Assembly (NCBI GenBank): GCA_023229065.1
Contig: JALNZZ010000114.1
Coordinates: 1 to 6,674, forward strand
Direction: 5' to 3'
DNA length: 6,674 nt
Origin: Porticoccaceae bacterium
GTDB taxonomy: Bacteria; Pseudomonadota; Gammaproteobacteria; Pseudomonadales; Porticoccaceae
Shown here: piece by piece, positions 1-5,040 of the stretch
How the letters are laid out: the number at the start of each line of letters is the position of its first letter
How positions within the stretch are numbered: position 1 is the first letter of the stretch
Made by a program: the position numbers and the translations under genes
The notes under the pieces: generated by a model
What the model was told of the DNA's origin: nothing
What the model saw: the letters and a program-made list of their open reading frames with translations, nothing else
Databases searched by the model: none

Positions 1-126
1 CTCGCGGGACAGATAGAGGGCTTCGTTGCCATCGCCGGCAGCCAGAACGTGATAGTTGGCACTGGAGAGGCGCTCGGTAAGATGATGGCGCAGCAGATTG
101 TTGTCTTCAGCGAGTAATATGTTCAT
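1..126 (-). CDS. phoP: PhoP-type response regulator, N-terminal fragment (runs off the left edge)
   Basis: The first 42 residues of an OmpR/PhoP-family response regulator are present; the gene continues beyond the window. The start reads MNILLAEDNNLLRHHLTERL. From memory this lines up residue for residue with the E. coli PhoP start (MRVLVVEDNALLRHHL), including the acidic-pocket pair Glu7-Asp8. The phosphoacceptor Asp (about residue 51) and the DNA-binding domain lie off the edge. The family's role is a cytoplasmic transcription factor phosphorylated by the PhoQ sensor kinase under low Mg2+ or envelope stress. The ATG at 126 fits the family N-terminus and no earlier in-frame start is apparent, but it has no clear Shine-Dalgarno site. 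It follows oprH on the same strand with a 137-bp gap containing a terminator-like hairpin. The assignment as PhoP, rather than another OmpR-family member, rests on the LLRHHL segment and the OprH neighbour. Confidence 0.88.
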   Translation of the reverse strand, partial: MNILLAEDNNLLRHHLTERLSSANYHVLAAGDGNEALYLSRE

Positions 127-180
127 GGGATAGAGAATACCAGGGCTGAAACCGGAGTTGGGCCATGGTGCCGCCCCGAA

Positions 181-245
181 TGAAAAAAGGCCAGCGCCTG
201 GGCGGCTGGGACGCGAAGGAGCGATCTCATCCGACAGGCGCTGGC
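181..245 (-). terminator. Terminator-like hairpin between oprH and phoP
   Basis: An exact 11-bp inverted repeat has arms at 235-245 and 190-200 (GCCAGCGCCTG / CAGGCGCTGGC) and a 34-base loop. Read on the minus strand it is followed at once by CCTTTTTTCA (190-181). It begins about 18 bases after the oprH stop. The GC-rich stem and T-run fit an intrinsic terminator; the long loop is atypical and suggests partial termination, which would set more oprH than phoP mRNA. Confidence 0.6.
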
Positions 246-263
246 TGGGTATGTCAGCGTACT

Positions 264-878
264 TCAGAAGCGCCAGTTCAGGCCTACATAAAGCTCGTCG
301 CTGCTTTTCAGACGAGCATCGCCACGACGGCTGCTGGCCCCGCGGGGCTTAAAGGTAACATCGGAATCGAAATGTCTGGCATAGCGGTAACCCCCCTCCA
401 CCTCCAGTCTATCGGAGAGACCGTGCAGTACACCTGCTTGCAGACCGGCATGTACGCCCCAGTCGTTGTCGTCGCGATAGCCGCGGGTATCCTGACCGAG
501 ATAGGTGACGCCGGCGGTAGCACCAGCAAACAGCCGGGTGCTGTGGGCTACAGGCAGCATCAGATCGTAAGAGCCGGATAGAGTCTGCTTGCGAATCTTG
601 GCAGCACTGCGGTAGTTATCTGAGACATAGTCGTAGCTCAAATAGTAGCGGGCGACAGTCTGATCGTTGCCCACGCGCAGCCCCCAGCTGCTGGAGTCGT
701 CGAGAATGCGGTCAAAGTTGACGCCGGGCATCCGCACTTTGGCGCGGCCTGACTCGTTGAGGTTGGCGCTGGCTTTGCCCACCGTGAAACCGATGAACTG
801 GGTTTCCTGAGCCATTGCAGTGCCGCTGGCGAGCAGACAGGCAGCGATAACGGGAAGGATCATACGAGTAGTAAACAT
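264..878 (-). CDS. oprH: OprH-like outer-membrane beta-barrel protein
   Basis: This is a 204-residue outer-membrane protein. A signal peptide covers residues 1-23 (basic start, hydrophobic core, cleavage after AMA). The mature part alternates amphipathic strands, and the chain ends in an aromatic residue (...NWRF), as expected for BAM-inserted barrels. Several stretches match P. aeruginosa OprH as I remember it: SSSWGLRVG (OprH TGTWGIRAG), LSGSYDLMLPV (LLGSYDAFLPI), HAGLQAGVLHGLS (AAGLQAGILQELS) and EGGYRYAR (EGGYRYLR). OprH is an eight-stranded barrel of about 200 residues that binds lipopolysaccharide and helps stabilise the outer membrane when Mg2+ is low. I chose the ATG at 878 because AAGGAGAA (890-883) sits four bases upstream; a GTG at 899 would add seven residues ahead of the signal peptide. 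The gene lies directly upstream of phoP, as in Pseudomonas, and a TTCAG direct-repeat array stands upstream. Confidence 0.93.
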   Translation of the reverse strand: MFTTRMILPVIAACLLASGTAMAQETQFIGFTVGKASANLNESGRAKVRMPGVNFDRILDDSSSWGLRVGNDQTVARYYLSYDYVSDNYRSAAKIRKQTLSGSYDLMLPVAHSTRLFAGATAGVTYLGQDTRGYRDDNDWGVHAGLQAGVLHGLSDRLEVEGGYRYARHFDSDVTFKPRGASSRRGDARLKSSDELYVGLNWRF

Positions 879-915
879 AGGGTTCTCCTTAAGTGTCACT
901 TTAGGTTTTTTTGTT

Positions 916-921
916 ATTGTC
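916..921 (-). promoter_or_regulatory. Candidate -10 of the oprH promoter
   Basis: GACAAT (921-916, minus strand) matches four of six bases of TATAAT and lies just downstream of the TTCAG array, 37 bases before the oprH ATG. The hexamer at the -35 position is poor, which would fit a promoter that depends on a bound activator. CATAAG, closer to the last half-site, is an equally plausible alternative. Confidence 0.3.
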
Positions 922-929
922 CCCTTATG

Positions 930-981
930 CTGAATGACAGCAGCTGAATAGCCGCTGAATTAGCGCTGAACGCTCCCTGAA
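930..981 (-). promoter_or_regulatory. PhoP-box-like array of TTCAG direct repeats
   Basis: On the minus strand TTCAG occurs five times, at 981-977, 970-966, 959-955, 948-944 and 934-930. The first four are exactly 11 bp apart, so all face one side of the helix; the last is offset by 14 bp. Flanking bases are also conserved, giving (A/G)TTCAG at four of the five sites and ATTCAGC at three. Eleven-bp tandem half-sites are the recognition pattern of OmpR/PhoP-family dimers. The position, upstream of oprH-phoP, suggests autoregulation by PhoP. The assignment to PhoP is inferred from context. Confidence 0.8.
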
Positions 982-984
982 TAC

Positions 985-1013
985 TTCGCCCCTTTGCCAT
1001 CTGGTTGTAGAAT
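985..1013 (+). promoter_or_regulatory. Candidate promoter of the diguanylate cyclase gene
   Basis: TAGAAT (1008-1013) matches five of six -10 bases. Seventeen bases upstream is TTCGCC (985-990), a weak -35. The -35 starts four bases from the outermost TTCAG half-site (977-981), so a regulator on the array could touch polymerase here too. The leader to the ATG at 1108 would be roughly 88 bases. Confidence 0.4.
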
Positions 1014-1107
1014 AGACAGGGCTGCCGCCGGCCATGACTGGTCTGGGGCGGACTTTTCCCCTACCGTTTCTTACTCTCCAGCGGTATAACAGCGAAGCAA
1101 TGGTCGT

Positions 1108-2556
1108 ATGGCAACTCCCGTCTCGGACAGCAGAAAGCGGCTGGTGGCTCTGGCCGCGATGCTGGCAGTGGGCTTTATGGTTACGACCTTGGTCAGCTAT
1201 TTTGTTGCCAGGGATTCCCTGGAGCGACACATAGCGGACGAGATGCTGCCGCTCACCAGCGACAACATCTATTCAGAAATACAGCGCGATCTACTGCGGC
1301 CTTTCCTTATTTCATCACTGATGGCCAGCGACACCTTTGTCCGCGACTGGGCGCTGGGAGGAGAAGAAGACAGCGCGCGTATCCAGCACTATCTGCGGGA
1401 GATCCAGCAGAGATACGGTACCATTACAGCCTTTTTCATCTCTGACCGCACCCTGAATTACTACCATCCCAGTGGTATCGTCAAAACCATGGACCCCGAG
1501 GATCCTGCTGACGCCTGGTATTTTTCCTTGCGTAAACTGGCCAACGATTACGATATCAACATTGACCGCGACACCGCTGACCGCTCGCGTCTGGCAGTGT
1601 TTACTAACTACCGGGTGCTGGATTACGAGGGGCGCTTCATCGGCAGCACCGGGGTGGGGTTGTCGGTGCATTCGGTCATTGCGTTGATAGACAATTACCA
1701 ACACCGTTACGGCAGGCGTATTTACTTTGTCGATCGCCAGGGTGAAGTGATGCTCCACGGTCGGGGTTTCAACCTGCCGAAAACCTTGCGGGACCGGCCG
1801 GGGCTGGAATCTCTGGTCACCCAGATCCTGACAACCCCTAGCTCCAGCCTGATCTACCGGGATAGCGCTGGCGACGAGGTCTTCCTCAATAGCCGTTTGG
1901 TGCCAGAGTTTGGTTGGTATCTGATGGTGGAGCAGCACCGCGACCAGGGCAAAGAGCGCATTGCCGTCACTCTGGTAATCAATGTACTGATCTCTTTGGG
2001 GATCATGACGGCAGTGTTGCTGGTGGCGCATTTCACGCAACGCGGTTATCAACGCCGCCTGGTTGAGATGGCCACGACCGACAAGCTCACCGGCACCCTC
2101 AACCGTCAAGCCTTTGAGAGCCTCTTCGAACATGCTGCCAGAGCAACGATCCGACGCGACAGTACCATGTCGTTACTGGCCATCGACCTGGATCATTTCA
2201 AGTCGATCAATGACCAGTTCGGACACCAAGGAGGTGACTCGTTGCTGAAAGGGGTGGTGGGCCTGCTCAAGGAACAAATCCGCGACAGTGATGTGTTGTG
2301 TCGCTGGGGTGGTGAGGAGTTTATGTTGCTGCTTGAAGACTGCAGCCTGGAGAATGCCCTGCAACGGGCGGAGCAGCTGCGCGCCAGCGTCAAGGCGTTC
2401 AGGGTCCGCTACGGTAGGGAAGATATCGGGGTGACCATCAGTGTCGGCGTAGCAGAATACCGACCCCGGGAAACCCTCGAAGCTCTGGTCAACCGTGCCG
2501 ACAGGGCACTTTACAGCGCCAAGCGGGCGGGGCGGGACTGTGTCCGGTCAGCGTGA
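1108..2556 (+). CDS. Membrane-bound diguanylate cyclase (Cache-like sensor + GGDEF)
   Basis: This 482-residue inner-membrane enzyme is predicted to make cyclic di-GMP from two GTP. Order: a short basic N-terminus; transmembrane segment about 12-34; a periplasmic sensor region of about 250 residues with Cache-like features (DAWYF at 135-139, later a long alternating segment with RIYFVDRQGEV); a second transmembrane segment about 285-309; and a GGDEF domain from about 320 to the end. Catalytic features are intact: TTDKLTGTLNR entry, IDLDHFKSIND with metal-binding Asp360, and the active-site loop GGEEF at 401-405. The product-inhibition site RxxD is present as RDSD (392-395), exactly five residues before GGEEF, so feedback inhibition is likely. 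There is no EAL domain. The ATG at 1108 has no strong Shine-Dalgarno sequence (only AGCGAAG further up) but gives a proper N-in membrane anchor. The Cache assignment is from pattern and layout; the ligand is unknown. It is transcribed divergently from oprH. Confidence 0.92.
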   Translation: MATPVSDSRKRLVALAAMLAVGFMVTTLVSYFVARDSLERHIADEMLPLTSDNIYSEIQRDLLRPFLISSLMASDTFVRDWALGGEEDSARIQHYLREIQQRYGTITAFFISDRTLNYYHPSGIVKTMDPEDPADAWYFSLRKLANDYDINIDRDTADRSRLAVFTNYRVLDYEGRFIGSTGVGLSVHSVIALIDNYQHRYGRRIYFVDRQGEVMLHGRGFNLPKTLRDRPGLESLVTQILTTPSSSLIYRDSAGDEVFLNSRLVPEFGWYLMVEQHRDQGKERIAVTLVINVLISLGIMTAVLLVAHFTQRGYQRRLVEMATTDKLTGTLNRQAFESLFEHAARATIRRDSTMSLLAIDLDHFKSINDQFGHQGGDSLLKGVVGLLKEQIRDSDVLCRWGGEEFMLLLEDCSLENALQRAEQLRASVKAFRVRYGREDIGVTISVGVAEYRPRETLEALVNRADRALYSAKRAGRDCVRSA

Positions 2557-2611
2557 AGGCCTGCCCCTTTCCTTTGCTCTCTTCCATTTGCTCTTGGTAT
2601 AGCCCACAAAA

Positions 2612-3148
2612 CTAGCGAGACAGTACCAGCTGGCCGTCGTTGAGAGGAATGTGCGAGCCGGGGTCGTGGTCCATGAATACACTGCCCTCTTTCTCGCCAA
2701 TGCGGTAGTCGACCTGATAACCCTTGAGTACCTGCTGTTGATCCATCACAGTTTCACAACGAGTTTCAGTGGTTTGGTAGGTGTTGTTGGTTTGCATGCG
2801 CTCCTGGGTTTTGTTGCCGGCATAGCCCCCTGCGGCGGCACCAGCCACCGTCGCTACCTTCTTGCCGGAACCGCCGCCGACCTGATTGCCGATCACGCCG
2901 CCGATCACGGCTCCTGCCACGGTGCCGAGCACCTGGTGTTGATCTTGTACCGGCTTCTGCCGAGTGACCTGTACAGGTTGGCATACCTCCCGCGGGGTGC
3001 TGACCGTTTCGCGGACCTCTTCAACATTTAGTACCTCGGCATGGGTGGGCTCGTCCTCATCATTGAGGATGCTGTAACCGGCGATAGCTCCGCCAGCCGA
3101 CGCAACAACAATACCGATAGCAATACCTGCAACCATCGATCTATTCAT
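2612..3148 (-). CDS. Glycine zipper 2TM domain protein, membrane-anchored
   Basis: This 178-residue envelope protein starts with a hydrophobic segment (about 5-28) that looks like an uncleaved anchor or signal; there is no lipobox cysteine, unlike the 17-kDa antigen-type lipoproteins that share the next domain. Residues about 74-114 form a classic glycine zipper, with VAGAVIGGVIGNQVGGG, a GKK turn, then VAGAAAGGYAGN, typical of the Rick_17kDa/glycine zipper 2TM family. Cys56 and Cys131 flank this region and could form a disulfide if exported. The C-terminal part (KGYQVDYRIGEKEGSV...) resembles the tail often seen in this family. The ATG at 3148 is chosen because TGGAGAAA (3160-3153) gives GGAG seven bases upstream; a TTG frame extending to 3304 would overlap the preceding stop and lacks support. 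Function is not established; family members affect envelope integrity. It follows the C39 peptidase gene after a 152-bp gap, so it is probably a separate transcript. Confidence 0.85.
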   Translation of the reverse strand: MNRSMVAGIAIGIVVASAGGAIAGYSILNDEDEPTHAEVLNVEEVRETVSTPREVCQPVQVTRQKPVQDQHQVLGTVAGAVIGGVIGNQVGGGSGKKVATVAGAAAGGYAGNKTQERMQTNNTYQTTETRCETVMDQQQVLKGYQVDYRIGEKEGSVFMDHDPGSHIPLNDGQLVLSR

Positions 3149-3300
3149 AGCATTTCTCCATTTTTGCCCGCGTGGTGAGCACGTACAGATGTTGTTGTAG
3201 AAATATGCCTGTTTGAGACTGAAAAGCGGTATGGAGTTCCTGTCCCAGAACGCTACTTTTTCACTGTTGTCAGCTGGTAGACAGTTTGGGTGGAAATATT

Positions 3301-4245
3301 TCAAGGGGTGGCAAGAGCGCTCTCTATCTGGCGCAGCGTCTCACGATACACTGCTTCGAGCTCACCGCCGATAGCGACGGCCCGCCGTGCTGAGGCTAAA
3401 GCTTCAGCACGGCGGTTAGCTGACAGCAAGGCCTGAGCTAAATTGTTGTGTCCTGGACCATAGCCGGGGGCTTGCTCTGTCACTGCGAGGAAGCGCTCAA
3501 CTGCGATGTCGAAGCTGCCCTGACTGTGGAGGAAGTTACCGTGCCCCATCAGCAGTTCAATGCTTGTGGGCCAGCGCTCCAAGCCACTCCGCCAAGCGGT
3601 ATCAACCAATGATGGCGGGGCATTGGTCTCGAAGGCAGCGGCGCTGAGAAAGTAAGCGCGAGGGTTGTCTGCTACGGGCAGCTCTCCAGGGGCCAGCACC
3701 ACCATGCCCCAGTGATCGGCACGCCGCCAGGTGCGCTCAAACAGCTTCATGCCCATGGTATAGCGTTTTGTGACACCGGAGCGCAGCAGCACCTGTCGGC
3801 GCTCCAGGTCGTAGCCCACCACCACTGCATAGTGCCACTGGGGGTACCAGTTGAGCCCCAGATTCTGCAGGATCAGCACCGGCTGGCCAGCGGCTACAGA
3901 AGCAAACAGGGTATCAAGAGTTGGGTCAATGACATGGGCAAGCCGCTGATAGCGACGGGTAGCAGCAAGCATTTCTACTTGAAATGAGCCCTGGCGATCC
4001 GGCACATATACCTGAGGTACCAGCGCAGTGGGGGTGGCCTCGGCATGGCTAAATTCCAGCACGGTGGCGAGAGCAGCTGGGCCGCACTGGTACTCTTCTT
4101 GGGGGTGAAAGGGCACGCTCGTCAGCTCAATCCGGGGTGGAATGCCGGCGTCCTCGCGCGCCAGCAGAGCGTTGGTTTGGGGAGTGGTGCTGCAGCCTGT
4201 CAAGACGACAGTGAGCACTGCCAGAATCAATAAACGCGAGAACAC
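3301..4245 (-). CDS. PA2778-family C39-type cysteine peptidase lipoprotein with TPR-like tail
   Basis: With the GTG start at 4245 this is a 314-residue predicted lipoprotein. A short signal peptide ends in the lipobox LTGC, with Cys18 as the lipidated residue. The peptidase C39-like domain spans about residues 40-190: the oxyanion Gln53 and catalytic Cys54 lie in EYQCGPAALATVL, and the catalytic His138 is in QWHYAVVVGYD. The usual third acidic residue is not obvious (LLRSG follows the His strand). Residues about 229-314 are helical repeats of TPR character (GHNNLAQALLSANRRAEALASARRAVAIGG). The known family pairs with PA2779-type proteins; substrates are not established to my knowledge. Unlike C39 domains of bacteriocin ABC exporters, it is not fused to a transporter and should act at the periplasmic side of a membrane. 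The start is uncertain: no ATG or Shine-Dalgarno site is visible, and a TTG at 4308 would add 21 residues but abuts the terminator stem. Confidence 0.88.
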   Translation of the reverse strand: MFSRLLILAVLTVVLTGCSTTPQTNALLAREDAGIPPRIELTSVPFHPQEEYQCGPAALATVLEFSHAEATPTALVPQVYVPDRQGSFQVEMLAATRRYQRLAHVIDPTLDTLFASVAAGQPVLILQNLGLNWYPQWHYAVVVGYDLERRQVLLRSGVTKRYTMGMKLFERTWRRADHWGMVVLAPGELPVADNPRAYFLSAAAFETNAPPSLVDTAWRSGLERWPTSIELLMGHGNFLHSQGSFDIAVERFLAVTEQAPGYGPGHNNLAQALLSANRRAEALASARRAVAIGGELEAVYRETLRQIESALATP

Positions 4246-4294
4246 TGGGAAGGCGGCGGGAAAGCGGCAGAGCAAGGGGCGACCGGGATAAAGA

Positions 4295-4331
4295 GAAAAG
4301 ACAATCAACTCGGGCCGCTTGGCGGCCCGAG
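4295..4331 (-). terminator. Intrinsic terminator after the PA2779-like gene
   Basis: A perfect 10-bp GC-rich stem, CTCGGGCCGC / GCGGCCCGAG (4331-4322 and 4318-4309), has a three-base loop. On the minus strand a T-rich tail follows (TTGATTGTCTTTTC). It begins nine bases after the stop codon at 4341 and lies within the gap before the peptidase gene, so it should terminate or attenuate transcription between the pair. Confidence 0.72.
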
Positions 4332-4340
4332 CCCGGACTG

Positions 4341-4724
4341 TTACAGGCCGGGGAAGATATCGATAACGCCAGCGATTTCCAGCAGGATCAAGATCAGCAA
4401 TACCAGTGCTACTGTGCCGAGACCACTGCCGGCCGGCAGGCTGTCCAGCTGCCCTTGCACCTGGCTGATTTCAGCGGCAGTCATGCGGTTGACCCGCTCG
4501 TTGACGGTGGCAGGATCAACGCCGAGGGCGAGCAGTTCCTCCATCACATCGTCACGCATCAACTGCTCCCGCAAGGCATCGCGCTGCATTTCCAGCTCGG
4601 TGCCGGCTACCAGCACGTCGGTGTCAATCATGGCAGCGTGGACGGGAGCCTGGATGCAGGCCAGTGAGAACACCAGCATGAGCAGGGAAACGAAAAAACG
4701 GGGCTTTAGGGTGGTGAGTGACAT
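4341..4724 (-). CDS. PA2779-family small membrane protein
   Basis: This 127-residue protein has a cleavable-looking signal peptide (1-30, ending VHA before AMIDTD), a charged helical middle (about 40-96), and one strongly hydrophobic C-terminal segment (about 102-121, VALVLLILILLEIAGVIDIF). The middle contains LLALGVDPATVNERVNRMTAAEI and then QLDSLPAGSG, the recurring pattern of PA2779-type proteins (DUF6627 as I recall). The layout implies a periplasmic helical domain anchored by its C-terminus. The ATG at 4724 is chosen because AAAAGGAG (4739-4732) stands seven bases upstream; earlier starts would hide the signal peptide. A TATAAT -10 stands 62 bases before the ATG. It precedes the C39-type peptidase lipoprotein gene, an association also seen in Pseudomonas. 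No biochemical function is known to me; being a partner or substrate of the peptidase is inference only. Confidence 0.85.
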   Translation of the reverse strand: MSLTTLKPRFFVSLLMLVFSLACIQAPVHAAMIDTDVLVAGTELEMQRDALREQLMRDDVMEELLALGVDPATVNERVNRMTAAEISQVQGQLDSLPAGSGLGTVALVLLILILLEIAGVIDIFPGL

Positions 4725-4748
4725 AGTACAGCTCCTTTTCGCTGTGAA

Positions 4749-4766
4749 TACTTGTTGCGTACTTGT
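4749..4766 (-). repeat. TACTTGT direct repeat in the PA2779-like leader
   Basis: TACTTGT occurs at 4749-4755 and 4760-4766, exactly 11 bp apart (ACAAGTA on the transcribed strand). It lies downstream of the TATAAT, where a bound protein would block transcription. The sequence is unlike the TTCAG array, so a different regulator, or chance, is implied. Confidence 0.4.
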
Positions 4767-4785
4767 CCGGGGTGCGAACAAGGGC

Positions 4786-4791
4786 ATTATA
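4786..4791 (-). promoter_or_regulatory. -10 element of the PA2779-like gene
   Basis: A perfect TATAAT (4791-4786, minus strand) lies 61 bases before the ATG at 4724. The -35 region is weak (CCTTAT at 17-bp spacing). The predicted leader of about 55 bases contains an ACAAGTA direct repeat. Confidence 0.5.
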
Positions 4792-4856
4792 GACGACAAC
4801 TCCTGCAGATAAGGAAGGCCGCGGTGTCAGCAGCAACCAATAGGGTGATAAGCTAT

Positions 4857-4908
4857 TAGGCGGTGAAAGCCTACAAAAGTTCGACTATTTTTGTGGGTAG
4901 GCGGTGAA
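4857..4908. repeat. TAGGCGGTGAA direct repeats with shared-arm hairpins
   Basis: TAGGCGGTGAA is perfectly repeated at 4857-4867 and 4898-4908, a 41-bp offset (about four helical turns). GCCTA at 4869-4873 can pair with TAGGC of the first copy (short hairpin) or of the second copy (longer imperfect hairpin through the A-rich and T-rich arms 4875-4892). A degenerate inverted copy, TTCACGCC, follows at 4921-4928 inside another hairpin, GTGGC/GCCAC (4916-4930). Confidence 0.6.
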
Positions 4909-4930
4909 GACACGAGTGGCTTCACGCCAC

Positions 4931-4982
4931 AACGGTTTACGCACTGGACATGAGCCCCCAGACGAGGACAATGGAAACCGTT
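4931..4982. repeat. 8-bp inverted repeat AACGGTTT / AAACCGTT
   Basis: The arms at 4931-4938 and 4975-4982 are perfect complements separated by 36 bases. The right arm falls at the -35 position of the predicted rightward promoter (-10 TATACT at 5002-5007). An inner CTGG/CCAG (4944-4947, 4958-4961) could add structure. It may be an operator pair or part of a folded leader. Confidence 0.45.
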
Positions 4983-5001
4983 ATCTGAAGCTTTCCGTCG
5001 C

Positions 5002-5032
5002 TATACTTTGAGTAACTAACCAGCCCAGGAGG
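5002..5032 (+). promoter_or_regulatory. -10 element and ribosome binding site of the oxidoreductase gene
   Basis: TATACT (5002-5007) matches five of six -10 bases; no good -35 is found 16-18 bp upstream, suggesting activator dependence. A perfect AGGAGG (5027-5032) stands eight bases before GTG at 5041 and decides that start codon. Confidence 0.6.
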
Positions 5033-5040
5033 GCCCGCCT

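Larger units (their letters stand above)
4725..5040. other. Gene-free divergent intergenic region
   Basis: No convincing coding frame lies in these 316 bases. From left to right it holds the Shine-Dalgarno site, leader and -10 of the leftward PA2779-like gene; a plain stretch to about 4850; a repeat-and-hairpin cluster at 4857-4930; an AACGGTTT/AAACCGTT inverted repeat at 4931-4982; a -10 TATACT at 5002; and the AGGAGG of the rightward oxidoreductase gene. It could carry operators for the rightward gene or a small RNA. I recognise no known riboswitch. Confidence 0.7.

Noticed and set aside
165..581. Open plus-strand frame of 138 codons
   Set aside because: It is antisense to oprH and to the terminator-like hairpin, with no signal or domain, while oprH is clearly recognisable on the other strand.
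879..899. GTG start of oprH at 899
   Set aside because: It would place seven charged residues before the signal peptide and swallow the AAGGAGAA that serves the ATG at 878.
1315..2133. Open minus-strand frame of 272 codons
   Set aside because: It lies wholly antisense to the diguanylate cyclase, has no recognisable domain and low-complexity composition, and the plus-strand frame has intact sensor and GGDEF motifs.
2557..2611. Terminator between the convergent cyclase and glycine-zipper genes
   Set aside because: Only weak GGGGC/GCCCC pairing reaching back into the cyclase coding end is possible, with no good T-run on either strand.
3149..3304. N-terminal extension of the glycine-zipper protein to a TTG at 3304
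   Set aside because: The extra 52 residues look non-coding in character (Asn, Cys and Trp rich, unlike family starts), the TTG lacks support, and ATG 3148 has a well-placed GGAG and begins the hydrophobic anchor.
4725..4799. Upstream start for the PA2779-like gene at 4799
   Set aside because: It would begin inside or before the predicted transcription start (TATAAT at 4791-4786) and bury the signal peptide; ATG 4724 has a strong Shine-Dalgarno site.
4840..4990. Known riboswitch or tRNA in the intergenic region
   Set aside because: I compared the hairpins by eye with cobalamin, TPP, guanidine and fluoride riboswitch cores and with tRNA clover-leaf features and found no match.
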